From assembly GCF_017874575.1 (NCBI RefSeq), contig NZ_JAGGLU010000002.1, forward strand, positions 1-64,000: a stretch of DNA of 64,000 nt, written 5' to 3'. The notes beneath the pieces were generated by a model that was not told the origin of the DNA, searched no databases, and worked only from the letters and a program-made list of their open reading frames with translations. The DNA comes from Lactobacillus colini (GTDB lineage Bacteria > Bacillota > Bacilli > Lactobacillales > Lactobacillaceae). Position 1 is the stretch's first letter. Each line of letters begins with the position of its first letter. Both the position numbers and the translations under genes were made by a program. Positions 51,062 to 62,110 of the stretch are shown here, piece after piece.

Positions 51062-54000
51062 CTATCTTTGAACAATGTCTGCTGCTTCTTGTAAGAAGCG
51101 GTGTAATTCATTAAATAACTGTCTCGTTGACATATTATGTTCTACTTCTAACATAACATTTAAACGTTGCTTAGGGTCAACATTTATTCTTGCTCTTAAA
51201 CTCACATGCTCCAAAGCCTTAAATATATTAGGTCCTTCCAATTCTTTAGTAGCATGATTATTAAAGATGATTTGAATTTTATCATCTTTTTGGACTACTG
51301 TCAGGGCTTGAGCAATGTCAGCGTCTGCCTTTAAAGATGATACATTGAGTAAATTCTCAACTGGTAAGGGATAATTGCCAAACCTATCCAATAGCTCATC
51401 AGCAATATTATCAGCTTCTTTTTTAGATTGAATTGACTTAATTTTTTTGTAAAGTTCAATCTTTTGTTCTTGATCAGAAATATAATCATCTGGAATATAA
51501 GCTTCAAAGTTAAATTGAACTTCTGCATTTGACTTAGTTAGTGTCTTCTTGCCTTGACGCTTCTTAACCGCATCATCTAGCATTTGAGAATACAGGTCAT
51601 AACCCACACTATCAATAAAGCCATGTTGCTGCTTACCTAGCATATTGCCAGCCCCACGAATTGATAAATCGCGCATCGCAATCTTAAAGCCAGATCCTAG
51701 CTCTGTGAAGTCACGAATAGCACTTAGGCGCTTTTCTCCTACTTCAGTTAGAACCTTATTAGGCTGATAAAGAAAGTAAGCATACGCTAGCCTTGCACTT
51801 CTACCAATTCGCCCTCTTAGCTGATAAAGCTGACTTAATCCATAATGATCAGCATTTTCAACAATTAAGGTATTAGCATTAGGCATGTCGACACCAGTTT
51901 CGATTATCGTGGTCGTTACCAAAATATCGAACTCATTCTTTACAAAGCGATACATAATATCTTCAAGTTGATTCTCACTCATCCTACCATGGATAAATTC
52001 AATCCTTGCTTCAGGGATTAACTCTTGCAGTCGACTAGTCACCTGATCAATATCATCAATTCGATTATGCAAAAAGAAAATCTGACCATTACGTTTCATC
52101 TCACGCAAGCAAGCTTCACGGACAATACTTGGGATCTCTTCCATGACATAAGTTTGAATTGGATAACGGTTAGTAGGTGGTGTTTCCATAACGGATAAGT
52201 CACGCACTCCTATCATTGACATATGGAGAGTACGCGGAATTGGGGTAGCTGTTAAGGTCAAGACATCAATATTAGTCTTTAATTCCTTAAGCCGTTCCTT
52301 ATGCTTAACTCCAAATCTCTGTTCTTCATCAATAATTAATAGTCCTAAGTCCTTAAATTGCACATCCTTTGACAAGATTCTATGAGTTCCGACGATTAAG
52401 TCGACCTTGCCAGCCTTTAGATCAGCAATAATCTCTTTGACTTCTTTATTAGACTGAAAACGTGATAATAAGGCAACATTAACCGGAAAGTCTTTAAAGC
52501 GATCCTGCATCGTTTCAAAGTGCTGCTGGGCTAAAATAGTTGTCGGCGCTAAAAAGGCAACTTGCTTGCCGTCCCTAATTGCCTTAAAGGCAGCACGCAG
52601 GGCAACTTCAGTCTTACCAAACCCAACATCCCCGACTAATAGACGATCCATTGGGTGTATGCTCTCCATATCGGATTTAATTTCTTTAATTGAGCGCAAT
52701 TGATCTGGTGTTTCAACATATGGAAACGAGTCTTCAAATTGCCTTTGCAAGTCATCATCAGGGCTAAAGGCGTACCCCTTTTCAGATTCGCGCTTGGCAT
52801 AGAGATCAATTAAGTCACCCGCAATATCTTCAACCTTAGATTGAACCTTACGCTTAGTTTTAGCCCATTCGCTGCTGCCCAGCTTATTAATATGGGGAAC
52901 TTTACCTTCAGAAGCGACATACTTTTGTACTAGGCCTAATTGATCAGCTGGCACGAATAGCTGGTCATGGTGCTGGTAAGTAATGGTAATATAATCGCGC
53001 TTCTTACCGTCTGTTTCAAGCGTCTTAATTCCTTCAAAGCGACCAATTCCATGATTAACGTGAACGACATAGTCACCCGGCTTCAACTCATTATAATTAC
53101 GCAAGCGTTGCGAGTTCTCCATCGCCTTGACCCGTTTGGGGGCACGCTTTCTCTGATTGAAAAGCTCTCTTTCAGTTAAATAAACTAAATTTACACTTGG
53201 CAAACTAAAGCCAGTACTAAAATTATCAACTACAATTTGCGTCCTAGCAGTGACAATATTATCTTTAGCGACGATTGGAATATCCATCCCATAATCAGTT
53301 AAGTTCTGATTAATCTGTCTTGCTCGCTCTTCATTATCAGCCTGCAAGACAACTGTTTGCTTTTCTTTATGAAAGCTGGTCAGCTCCGACTTAATCAAGG
53401 GCATCTGACTGAAGAATTGTTCAGGTTGACGGGTATTAAAATTAATAATCTGACTTAACTTTAAGCGCCCCATCCCCTTTTGAAATAATGAAAATAAAAT
53501 TTGGTTCTGCTTGGCTTTCTTAGTTACCTTAATGAAGTCAGTTCGCAAGCTTTGACTATTAAGCATCGCACCAGCTTTAACTTCTTCACTAATAAAGGCT
53601 TCATTGCGGACATTAATATCAGCCACATTTTTTTGGATAGCAGTCCAATCATCATACAAAACTAGCCCATCTGCTGCTAGATAATCTAATAAGCTGAATG
53701 ACTTTTTTATTAGATAGTCAACTAAGAATGCATAGTTCTCAGGTAAGCCTCCACTTTCTAAGGTATCAACTACCCGCTCGAAGTGTTCCGCAATCGCCTT
53801 TTTATCAGCAATTGAATCGGCCATATCTTGCTTGATCTTAATGGCTGCTTTTTCTAAGTCTTCTTTTTCAAAAATGCGGTCAATAGCCCCGCCAACTCTA
53901 ACCTGATCTAATTCTTGTAAACTTCGCTGAGTTGCAGGATCAAATTCTTTAACAGTATCAATTTCATCACCAAAGAACTCAATTCTTAATGGATTTTCAC

Positions 54001-54556
54001 GACTAAGCGGATAAATATCTAAAATATCGCCCCTAAGGGCAAATTCACCTGGTCGGGCAACTAAGTTATCTCTTTGATAGCCAGTTTTAAGTAGCCAATC
54101 AACTAATTCTTGTAAATCATATTCTTTCTCTGGACTAAAGATTCTTTCTGATTTTGAAAATAATTTTGGATCAGATAACTGATACTGTAAGCCTTGAGGA
54201 ATTGTGATAATTATGCCAGGTCTGCCACTTTTTAAAAAATTTAAGGCATTTAAACGTTGACTCAATTCATCAGGTGAAGCTATGGCGCTCTGAGTGGCAA
54301 TTGTCGCATCAATTGGAAACATGTGTACAATCTCATCGCCTAATAAACTGCTAAGTTCACTCTGCAATCTTTGAGCCTTATCTTCTGACTCTTCCACTAT
54401 TATCAATGGCTTATGTAGGGTATTTAATATCTGTAAGATAACAGGACTAAAAGCCCCATCATTAACGCCAGTTATAAGTGAGCGTGGTGAAGTTGGGGCT
54501 TGGTAAATAAATTTATTTAATTCTTTATCTTGGGTAATAATTTCTGAAACTTGCAT
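51062..54556 (-). CDS. mfd: Transcription-repair coupling factor Mfd
   Basis: Mfd (1164 residues) removes RNA polymerase stalled at lesions and recruits UvrA. The N-terminal UvrB-like region is followed by the RNA-polymerase-interacting domain near LKPGDYVVHVNHGIGRFEGI. The translocase core has GDVGFGKTEVALRAAF (Walker A), IDEEQRFGV (motif II) and QLRGRIGRS (motif VI). The C-terminal TRCF domain is complete. It follows pth by 20 bases. Confidence 0.97.
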   Translation of the reverse strand: MQVSEIITQDKELNKFIYQAPTSPRSLITGVNDGAFSPVILQILNTLHKPLIIVEESEDKAQRLQSELSSLLGDEIVHMFPIDATIATQSAIASPDELSQRLNALNFLKSGRPGIIITIPQGLQYQLSDPKLFSKSERIFSPEKEYDLQELVDWLLKTGYQRDNLVARPGEFALRGDILDIYPLSRENPLRIEFFGDEIDTVKEFDPATQRSLQELDQVRVGGAIDRIFEKEDLEKAAIKIKQDMADSIADKKAIAEHFERVVDTLESGGLPENYAFLVDYLIKKSFSLLDYLAADGLVLYDDWTAIQKNVADINVRNEAFISEEVKAGAMLNSQSLRTDFIKVTKKAKQNQILFSLFQKGMGRLKLSQIINFNTRQPEQFFSQMPLIKSELTSFHKEKQTVVLQADNEERARQINQNLTDYGMDIPIVAKDNIVTARTQIVVDNFSTGFSLPSVNLVYLTERELFNQRKRAPKRVKAMENSQRLRNYNELKPGDYVVHVNHGIGRFEGIKTLETDGKKRDYITITYQHHDQLFVPADQLGLVQKYVASEGKVPHINKLGSSEWAKTKRKVQSKVEDIAGDLIDLYAKRESEKGYAFSPDDDLQRQFEDSFPYVETPDQLRSIKEIKSDMESIHPMDRLLVGDVGFGKTEVALRAAFKAIRDGKQVAFLAPTTILAQQHFETMQDRFKDFPVNVALLSRFQSNKEVKEIIADLKAGKVDLIVGTHRILSKDVQFKDLGLLIIDEEQRFGVKHKERLKELKTNIDVLTLTATPIPRTLHMSMIGVRDLSVMETPPTNRYPIQTYVMEEIPSIVREACLREMKRNGQIFFLHNRIDDIDQVTSRLQELIPEARIEFIHGRMSENQLEDIMYRFVKNEFDILVTTTIIETGVDMPNANTLIVENADHYGLSQLYQLRGRIGRSARLAYAYFLYQPNKVLTEVGEKRLSAIRDFTELGSGFKIAMRDLSIRGAGNMLGKQQHGFIDSVGYDLYSQMLDDAVKKRQGKKTLTKSNAEVQFNFEAYIPDDYISDQEQKIELYKKIKSIQSKKEADNIADELLDRFGNYPLPVENLLNVSSLKADADIAQALTVVQKDDKIQIIFNNHATKELEGPNIFKALEHVSLRARINVDPKQRLNVMLEVEHNMSTRQLFNELHRFLQEAADIVQR

Positions 54557-54576
54557 AAAGTTTGATCAACCTCGAT

Positions 54577-55134
54577 TTAGTTATATTGGTTCATCAAGTA
54601 TTGAGCGTTCTTACCACTAATAAAATCATCAATAATTGATTCACTTGTTAAAAAGGCTTGATCCATTAGCTTCTGCTGATCACTATTAAACGGGGTCAAG
54701 ACCCAGGAAACTACGCTCTGGTTCTGTGGATGACGAATACCAATTTTTAGTCTATTAAACTCATTTGTACCTAAGCAGGCCATGATACTCTTAATACCAT
54801 TATGACCACCGGACTTACCATTGGCACGGATTCTGATCTTACCAATTGGCATATCCATATCATCATGAATTACTAAAATATCGCTTGGATTAATTTTAAA
54901 AAAGTTAGCTAAAGGTGCAATTGACTTTCCAGAATCATTCATATAAGTTTGTGGTTCCAAAAAAATCACATCTTCATTATTAATTTTAGTTTTAGTCCAA
55001 AAACCGTTAAATTTTTCTTTATCTAAAGTAAGATTATTTTTTGCTAAATAATTATCTAAAGCCATAAATCCTGTATTATGCTTGGTCTTATCGTATTTTG
55101 CGCCGGGATTACCTAAACCAGTAATTAGCTTCAT
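54577..55134 (-). CDS. pth: Peptidyl-tRNA hydrolase
   Basis: Pth (185 residues) releases tRNA from drop-off peptidyl-tRNA. GLGNPGAKYDKTKHNTGFMALD shows the catalytic His (position 20) and HDDMD the catalytic Asp. SGGHNGIKSI matches the C-terminal conserved block. It is first of the pth-mfd-rqcP-divIC-yabR unit, divergent from ldh. Confidence 0.97.
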   Translation of the reverse strand: MKLITGLGNPGAKYDKTKHNTGFMALDNYLAKNNLTLDKEKFNGFWTKTKINNEDVIFLEPQTYMNDSGKSIAPLANFFKINPSDILVIHDDMDMPIGKIRIRANGKSGGHNGIKSIMACLGTNEFNRLKIGIRHPQNQSVVSWVLTPFNSDQQKLMDQAFLTSESIIDDFISGKNAQYLMNQYN

Positions 55135-55231
55135 TACTTAATTCCTCCATCGTTAGTATTCAGTGAGAAAATTATAACACATTACTTTTTCCAATAGATT
55201 TCACTTTACTAGTAGTAGAAATAATTTTTTA

Positions 55232-55240
55232 TGGTATAAT
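55232..55240 (+). promoter_or_regulatory. ldh promoter (extended -10)
   Basis: TGGTATAAT, a TG-N-TATAAT extended -10, lies about 46 bases before the ldh ATG, with no good -35 hexamer at 17 bases. The divergent pth also has an upstream TGTTATAAT on the minus strand in this 152-base gap. Confidence 0.6.
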
Positions 55241-55283
55241 GCAAATTGTTAAATCTATCACTAATACTGGAAGGAAGTATTAA

Positions 55284-56258
<975 letters not shown>

Positions 56259-56277
56259 TCCTGATTTGTTAACCATA

Positions 56278-56312
56278 AAAGGGACGTTTGCTTTTAGCAA
56301 ATGTCTTTTTTA
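56278..56312 (+). terminator. Terminator after ldh
   Basis: Stem GACGTTTGC / GCAAATGTC with a TTTTA loop and a run of six T. It closes the monocistronic ldh unit. Confidence 0.8.
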
Positions 56313-56448
56313 TTGCTTTATAAATTGTTAAAATAGGATTTGCAAGAAACAATATTAGATTTTTTTGTAAAGTGTTTAATATTCATCTAATTTAATGATG
56401 ATTATGTTATAATTTGTTATTATCAGTTTATTGTACGGAGGCAAAAAT

Positions 56449-57132
56449 ATGCTAATTAAAGCTCTTGTTAAAAAGAAGGATTATTTAACAACAGTCAATG
56501 AAAAGGCCACACTTGAAGAAGCCTTAAAGGTACTTGAAGATTCAGGCTACCGTTGTGTACCAATTCTTGATGATACTGGCAAGATCTTCAGAGGAAACAT
56601 CTATAAGATGCACATCTACCGTCATAAATCTCAAGGCGGCGATATGAGCTTACCTGTAACATATTTATTAAAAAATGCTACTAAGACTATCAAAGTCAAC
56701 TCACCATTTTACCGTGTATTCTTCAATATTCGTGACCTTCCGTACATCGCTGTTTTAGATGAAGAGAATCACTTCTATGGTATCTTAACCCACTCACGCT
56801 TGTTAGACATGTTATCAGACGCATGGAACATGAAGAACGGTTCTTATGTTCTAACTGTTCTATCTGATAATGAACGTGGTAACTTAGTTAAAATTGCTAA
56901 GATTATTTCTAAATATGCTAACATTGCTGGTTGCTTAACCTTAGATGTCCGTTCTGGTGAATTAGTTCGTCGAACTCTCTTTACTCTTCCAGCTGATGTA
57001 TCACGTGACACAATGGAAACAATTGTTGAACGCCTTGAAAAGCGTGGCTATGTTGTTGCAGAAATTGAAGATCTTCAATCTGGCTTAACAATTAGAAGCG
57101 ATGAAGATCCACATGGCTTCTTAGATAAATAA
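56449..57132 (+). CDS. CBS-domain protein with C-terminal ACT-like part
   Basis: A protein of 227 residues from ATG 56449, which has GGAGG 8 bases ahead (an open frame begins 6 codons earlier without such a site). Two CBS motifs span about 1-130 (DSGYRCVPILDD, ...DLPYIAVLDEENHFYGILTHSRLL). The remaining half looks ACT-like (SYVLTVLSDNERGNLVKIAKI). CBS-ACT proteins of this size include cyclic-di-AMP binders such as CbpA of Listeria, but the ligand here is unknown. It follows ldh on the same strand, after a terminator. Confidence 0.85.
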   Translation: MLIKALVKKKDYLTTVNEKATLEEALKVLEDSGYRCVPILDDTGKIFRGNIYKMHIYRHKSQGGDMSLPVTYLLKNATKTIKVNSPFYRVFFNIRDLPYIAVLDEENHFYGILTHSRLLDMLSDAWNMKNGSYVLTVLSDNERGNLVKIAKIISKYANIAGCLTLDVRSGELVRRTLFTLPADVSRDTMETIVERLEKRGYVVAEIEDLQSGLTIRSDEDPHGFLDK

Positions 57133-57164
57133 TTAAAAAGGCCCCTAGCGGGGCCTTTTTAATT
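57131..57164. terminator. Bidirectional terminator between the CBS gene and alr
   Basis: A near-perfect palindrome AATTAAAAAGGCCCC / GGGGCCTTTTTAATT with a TAGC loop, between convergent genes. Confidence 0.9.
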
Positions 57165-57168
57165 ATCA

Positions 57169-58293
57169 TTATTTATAAACTCTTGGCAAGCGGTCACTTA
57201 GCAAGCAAGCAATTTCATAATGAATTGTTCCTACTTGATCAGCAACAGCCTTAATATTATTCGGAGCCTTAGGATCAGCTGAGATGAGTTCTACCTTAGT
57301 ACCTACAGGCATTTCGTGGGGCAATAGAACCATAAATTGATCCATACATACACGACCTACTATTGGACAATATTCATCGCCCACCTTAATCTTAAAGCCC
57401 TGCATCTTTCTTTGCCAACCATCAGCATAGCCAACAGGAACTGTACCAATCCATTCATCTCTATCTGCTACAAAAGTTGCACCATAACCAACCCCATTAC
57501 CTGGATGAATTTGCTTTACAAAACTCAATTCAGAAGTAAAGGATAAGGCTGGAGTTAACTCAATATCAGACTTCAAATCTGCTGCATTCGGTACTGATGA
57601 AGGGTTCAAGCCATACATCCCAATTCCGAATCGAACAAGATCACTCTTCACACCCCTACTAAAGATGCTAGCAGCAGTATTATCAACGTGAATATACTTA
57701 GGCTTAATTAATAATAAACTCTTCATGTGATCGAACCGCTTCACCTGATACTCAAAATATGAAGTATCAGAAGAATCAGCTTTTGAAAAGTGGGTAAACA
57801 TTCCTTCTACTTCAAAGTTATGATTATCCTTCAAGAATTCATTAGCAGCTTTAAATTCTTCATCTTCTGAAAAGCCAATCCGTCCCATTCCTGAATCAAT
57901 TGCTAGGTGAATCTTTAACTTATCATTATTAGCTTCTAGCAATTCTTCTGCCTTCTTAAGCCAAGCCAAGCTACCAACTGCTAAAGAAAGATCTTCTTGA
58001 GCCGCTAGAGTAGCCCATTCAGTCTTAACGATACCTAGAATTAAGATTGGAACAGTGATCCCGCTTTGACGTAATTGAATCCCTTCATCAAGGGTCGCTA
58101 CACATAATCCTGTAGCGCCAGCAGCAATTGCGGCATTGGCAACTGGTATACTTCCATGACCATACGCATTAGCTTTAACAACAGCCCATAATTGCTGACC
58201 ATCGTCTAAATGCTTCATTTCGTTTTTTATATTTTGTTTAATCGCACTCAGGTCAACGTTAACTTGCGCTGGCCGATGAAGTGTAGGAACCAT
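57169..58293 (-). CDS. alr: Alanine racemase
   Basis: Alr (374 residues) makes D-alanine for peptidoglycan and teichoic acids. The PLP lysine is in [10 protein letters not shown] near residue 39, and the catalytic tyrosine in [10 protein letters not shown] near 265. It starts 2 bases after the acpS stop with GGAGG before the ATG. The pair acpS-alr is standard in lactobacilli. Confidence 0.97.
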   Translation of the reverse strand: MVPTLHRPAQVNVDLSAIKQNIKNEMKHLDDGQQLWAVVKANAYGHGSIPVANAAIAAGATGLCVATLDEGIQLRQSGITVPILILGIVKTEWATLAAQEDLSLAVGSLAWLKKAEELLEANNDKLKIHLAIDSGMGRIGFSEDEEFKAANEFLKDNHNFEVEGMFTHFSKADSSDTSYFEYQVKRFDHMKSLLLIKPKYIHVDNTAASIFSRGVKSDLVRFGIGMYGLNPSSVPNAADLKSDIELTPALSFTSELSFVKQIHPGNGVGYGATFVADRDEWIGTVPVGYADGWQRKMQGFKIKVGDEYCPIVGRVCMDQFMVLLPHEMPVGTKVELISADPKAPNNIKAVADQVGTIHYEIACLLSDRLPRVYK

Positions 58294-58295
58294 AA

Positions 58296-58649
58296 TTAAT
58301 CCTCCAACAATACTTGTGTAATCACGTATCTCTTTTCATGAGAGATACTGACCCATATCTTACCACTAAACTTAGTAGACGTCATTATTGGTTGACCGAG
58401 GCTATTTTGTAGGGTCTCAACATCTTGAAAGCTTACTGCCTTACCAATCCCAGTCCCCCAAGCCTTGGAAAACGACTCCTTACAAGAAAATCTACCACCC
58501 AAGTATTCTACCTGGCGCCGACCTGAATATTCTTGATATTGGCTAAATTCTGCCGGAGTTAAAACTTTTTTAGCAAAGCTATCCCCCTTGGCAATTATCT
58601 TCTCTATTCTGCTAAGATCTAAAATATCTACACCAATTCCCTTAATCAT
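58296..58649 (-). CDS. acpS: Holo-ACP synthase
   Basis: AcpS (117 residues) transfers 4'-phosphopantetheine to acyl carrier protein. The catalytic Asp is in [13 protein letters not shown] and the metal-binding Glu in [19 protein letters not shown] 58649 has a GGTGG-like site. Upstream of alr and downstream of cshA. Confidence 0.95.
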   Translation of the reverse strand: MIKGIGVDILDLSRIEKIIAKGDSFAKKVLTPAEFSQYQEYSGRRQVEYLGGRFSCKESFSKAWGTGIGKAVSFQDVETLQNSLGQPIMTSTKFSGKIWVSISHEKRYVITQVLLED

Positions 58650-58667
58650 TAAATACCACCTATAAAA

Positions 58668-58704
58668 AAATCCCCCTTACGATTTGCAAAGAGGTATCTT
58701 TTTA
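58668..58704 (-). terminator. Probable terminator after cshA
   Basis: Minus strand ATACCTCTTT pairs imperfectly with AAGGGGGAT and is followed by seven T. It lies in the gap between cshA and acpS and would separate murF-cshA from acpS-alr at least partly. Confidence 0.5.
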
Positions 58705-58705
58705 A

Positions 58706-60193
58706 TTAATCGTTATTCTTTTTCTTGATGACAAAGTCATGGTTATTACCATTGCCATGTCTACGACCTTGATGAGCACTTGGCTTACGGTGGTAACGCT
58801 CATTGCGATCGCCACCACGCTTGAAATTGCTAGTGCTACGTCTGCGACGATGGTTACCATTATTACGTTTACCCTTAAATGGAAGGGGCTTTTCTGGTGT
58901 TATGTTAACCTTAACACTTTCAGCATCTTTAGATAGCTCTTTTAATAAGGCAGCAACTAGATCGACTTCAGAATATTGTTCAAGTAACTTAGCAGCACCA
59001 TCTGTATACTTATTCAAGTCACTATTAATTAAGTCTTCGACCTTCTTTTCAGCAGCACTTAATTGTCCCTTAAATGCTTCTGCATCGGAAGGTGGACGAA
59101 GTGGCATCATCTTCTTGCGAGTTAATTGCTCAATTGTTCTCATGTAGCCTATTTCATTTGGAGTAACGAAGGTTACAGAGATTCCGTTCTTACCAGCACG
59201 ACCCGTTCTACCAATACGGTGAACATAAGAGTCAGGATCTTGCGGAATATCATAATTATAGACGTGGCTAACACCTGAAATATCTAAGCCACGTGCAGCA
59301 ACATCAGTTGCCACTAAGATATCAAGCTTGCCATTCTTAAAGCGCTTCAAGACGCTCATTCTACGTGTTTGTGATAAGTCACCATGAATTCCAGCTGCAT
59401 TATAGCCGCGAGCTTGAAGACCACGAGTTAATTCATCAACTCTTCTCTTAGTACGCCCAAAGACAACAGCAAGTTCAGGATTTTGAACGTCAATCAAGCG
59501 ACACAGAATATCAAACTTTTCATTTTCTTTAGCTCTAATAAAGTATTGATCAATTAAGTTTGCCGTTAGCTCTTTACCCTTAATCTGAACAACTTGTGGA
59601 TCATGCATAAACTTCTCACTGATTCGCATGATCGGCTTAGGCATAGTAGCACTAAATAAGAGTGTCTGATGGCTATTAGAAGCATATTTCAAAATGCTTT
59701 CAATATCTTGGATAAAGCCCATGTCTAACATTTCATCTGCTTCATCTAAGACAATTGTCTTAACATTAGACAGATCAATCGTCTTCCGCTTCAAATGATC
59801 CAGCAGACGCCCAGGGGTTCCGACTAAGATAGCAGGGGTTTGCTTTAGCGAGTGAATCTGGCGTCTAATATCAGCCCCACCATAAACCACCTGTACCTTA
59901 GCCTTCTCATCACGACCCAGTCTAAATAATTCTTCTTGAGTTTGAATAGCTAATTCACGTGTAGGCTCAATTACCAAGGCTTGAATGAAGTGGTCCTTCT
60001 TATCAATCCCTTGTAAAATTGGCAAGCCAAAGGCGGCCGTCTTACCAGTACCAGTTTGGGCTTGACCAATAACATCCTTACCTTCTAAGACTAGCGGGAT
60101 AGTCTTTTCTTGGATAGGAGTAGCTTCTTCAAAGCCGGCACGTTTAATGGCTTTAAGAATTTCGGGTTTTAAATCTAATTCAGTAAATTTCAA
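58706..60193 (-). CDS. cshA: DEAD-box RNA helicase CshA
   Basis: A DEAD-box helicase (495 residues) working in RNA turnover and ribosome assembly. Motifs follow in order: Q motif FEEATPIQEKTIP, AQTGTGKT (motif I), DEAD (II), SAT (III) and HRIGRTGR (VI). After about residue 420 comes a basic, Arg-, Asn- and Gly-rich tail (GNHRRRRSTSNFKRGGD), the usual RNA-binding extension of CshA-like enzymes. It follows murF by 14 bases. Confidence 0.95.
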   Translation of the reverse strand: MKFTELDLKPEILKAIKRAGFEEATPIQEKTIPLVLEGKDVIGQAQTGTGKTAAFGLPILQGIDKKDHFIQALVIEPTRELAIQTQEELFRLGRDEKAKVQVVYGGADIRRQIHSLKQTPAILVGTPGRLLDHLKRKTIDLSNVKTIVLDEADEMLDMGFIQDIESILKYASNSHQTLLFSATMPKPIMRISEKFMHDPQVVQIKGKELTANLIDQYFIRAKENEKFDILCRLIDVQNPELAVVFGRTKRRVDELTRGLQARGYNAAGIHGDLSQTRRMSVLKRFKNGKLDILVATDVAARGLDISGVSHVYNYDIPQDPDSYVHRIGRTGRAGKNGISVTFVTPNEIGYMRTIEQLTRKKMMPLRPPSDAEAFKGQLSAAEKKVEDLINSDLNKYTDGAAKLLEQYSEVDLVAALLKELSKDAESVKVNITPEKPLPFKGKRNNGNHRRRRSTSNFKRGGDRNERYHRKPSAHQGRRHGNGNNHDFVIKKKNND

Positions 60194-60207
60194 ATTGTAG
60201 TCCTTTC

Positions 60208-61575
60208 CTAAAGGAGGCGCTCTAAAACTTTTTCAAGATGCATTCCGTGAGAGCCTTTAAGCATGACAATATCTTCTGGCTTGATATCATTCTTTAAATC
60301 ATCAATCATACGATCCATACTTTCTTGTGGATAGTAATGCAAGTTACCTGCGTCGTACTTATCACTAAGCGCCTCATATAAATTCTTCATATCAGGACCG
60401 TATAAATAAAGTTCATTAATAATTGCTGGATCAAATGCATCTGCTAAGCCAGCATGCAATTCAGCTGACTTCTTACCTAATTCTAACATATCACCTAAAA
60501 CTGCAATCCTACGACCATGGCTCTTGACCATAATCTGACCAAAAGAAGTCGTAACTGCACGTACAGCAGTAGGATTAGAATTATAGACATCATCCATGAT
60601 GGCCTCGCCAACATCGCCTTGCTTCCATTGCATCCGATTAGCAGTTGGGGTAAAGCTAGACAAAGCACTAGCAATCTCGTCATCACTCTCACCAAAATGA
60701 CGCCCAACACTAATCGCCGCTAAAGCATTAGACACATTGTGCTTACCAATCATTGGTATAGAAAACTTTTGCTTGGAGTTATTAACTTCAAAAGAAGCAT
60801 GATGCATATAAGACCTAAAGGTAGTGGCATAAATAGTGTTATCCTCGCTAAAGCCAAATGTACTCTTATCTTGTTCTAACTTCTGGGCACGTTCTCTTAA
60901 TAGCGGCTCGTCACCATTATAAATAAACTTGCCGTCTTCTTTTAAGAAGTCTGTAATCTCCATCTTAGCATCGGCAATCTTATCGCGACTACCAAAGAAT
61001 TCAATATGGGCTTCACCAATCATTGTAATAACACATACATCTGGGCGCACTAAGTTACTCAAATGATGTAATTGTCCTGAGCGGTCCATCCCCATCTCAA
61101 GTACTAAGATTTCAGTAGATGGCTTCATCTCTAAGATAGTAATAGGAACGCCAATTTCATTATTAAAGTTAGCCTGTGTCTTATGTACATTAAATCTTTT
61201 AGCCAAAACAGCTGCAACCATGTCCTTAGTGGTAGTCTTACCGTTGGAGCCAGTAATTCCTACCACAGTTGGATTTACCTTGCTTAAGTAATATTGAGCT
61301 AATTGCTGAAGAGCAATTAGAGGATCTTCAACTTCAATCACTGGGAAATTCTCAGGCTTACCTGGATGACCCTTCTTCCATAAAGTTGCACTAGCACCGT
61401 TGGCAATTGCACTAGAAACGAAATCATGACCATCACGACTACCTTCTAAAGGAATAAAGAGTGAGTCCGGTTCAGACTTACGAGAGTCGAATTCTACTGA
61501 AGTGATAACTGTGTCCTCACCCATATTTAAATCGCTGTTCAAAGCCTTAGCGATTTCCGCAAGTTGCATTTTCAT
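60208..61575 (-). CDS. murF: UDP-N-acetylmuramoyl-tripeptide--D-alanyl-D-alanine ligase
   Basis: MurF (455 residues) adds D-Ala-D-Ala to the peptidoglycan precursor. The Mur ligase ATP loop GITGSNGKTTTKDMVAAV lies near 108-125, followed by NFNNEIGVPITIL and the MDRSGQ block. The C-terminal domain is complete. Its substrate depends on D-alanine from alr nearby. It opens this cluster. Confidence 0.97.
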   Translation of the reverse strand: MKMQLAEIAKALNSDLNMGEDTVITSVEFDSRKSEPDSLFIPLEGSRDGHDFVSSAIANGASATLWKKGHPGKPENFPVIEVEDPLIALQQLAQYYLSKVNPTVVGITGSNGKTTTKDMVAAVLAKRFNVHKTQANFNNEIGVPITILEMKPSTEILVLEMGMDRSGQLHHLSNLVRPDVCVITMIGEAHIEFFGSRDKIADAKMEITDFLKEDGKFIYNGDEPLLRERAQKLEQDKSTFGFSEDNTIYATTFRSYMHHASFEVNNSKQKFSIPMIGKHNVSNALAAISVGRHFGESDDEIASALSSFTPTANRMQWKQGDVGEAIMDDVYNSNPTAVRAVTTSFGQIMVKSHGRRIAVLGDMLELGKKSAELHAGLADAFDPAIINELYLYGPDMKNLYEALSDKYDAGNLHYYPQESMDRMIDDLKNDIKPEDIVMLKGSHGMHLEKVLERLL

Positions 61576-61693
61576 ATATTCATTACTCCTACTAAAAATT
61601 GCATATAGCCTATTATACTTAGTTTTACTTGATTGGCAAATTGACTATGTGCACCAACAAAAATTATACCACGCTTAAACACTAAAAAAAGCG

Positions 61694-61723
61694 TAAAAAA
61701 GCAGCTCCCAAAGGGAACTGCTC
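61694..61723 (-). terminator. Terminator after rpmE2
   Basis: Minus strand AGCAGTTCCC / GGGAGCTGCT with a TTT loop and six T, between rpmE2 and murF. Confidence 0.8.
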
Positions 61724-61747
61724 TTTCGGTATAAATACCAAGAAATA

Positions 61748-61999
61748 TTAGTTCTTTGAAGAAATACCATACTTCTTGTTGAATTTTTCGATACGACCAT
61801 CTGCTTGAGCAAACTTTTGCTTACCAGTGTAGAATGGGTGTGAAGCTGAAGAAATTTCAACACGAACTAATGGGTAAGTTTTACCATCTAATTCAATAGT
61901 TTCAGTTGGCTTTACAGTAGAACCTGCTACGAACTTAGTACCAGTTGCTGTATCCATGAAAACTACTTCTTGATAATCTGGATGAATACCTTGTTTCAT
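61748..61999 (-). CDS. rpmE2: 50S ribosomal protein L31 type B
   Basis: L31 of the zinc-free type (83 residues, [20 protein letters not shown]...[12 protein letters not shown]). It has no cysteine, whereas the A form carries a CxxC zinc site. In other Firmicutes the B form replaces the A form under zinc limitation; here it has an ordinary sigma-A promoter and may be the only copy. No Zur-type box was recognised. Confidence 0.96.
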   Translation of the reverse strand: MKQGIHPDYQEVVFMDTATGTKFVAGSTVKPTETIELDGKTYPLVRVEISSASHPFYTGKQKFAQADGRIEKFNKKYGISSKN

Positions 62000-62062
62000 A
62001 ATTTTAAAACTCCTTTTGCCATGATCAGTCTTTCAGATCATAGATTATATTACGACCAGTAC

Positions 62063-62091
62063 AGAATAACATCTTTATGCTTTGATTTCAA
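62063..62091 (-). promoter_or_regulatory. rpmE2 promoter
   Basis: Minus strand TTGAAA (62086-62091), 17-base spacer, TATTCT (62063-62068). The leader contains a short TGATC / GATCA stem. Confidence 0.65.
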
Positions 62092-62110
62092 GAGTTTTCT
62101 AAGCTATAAA

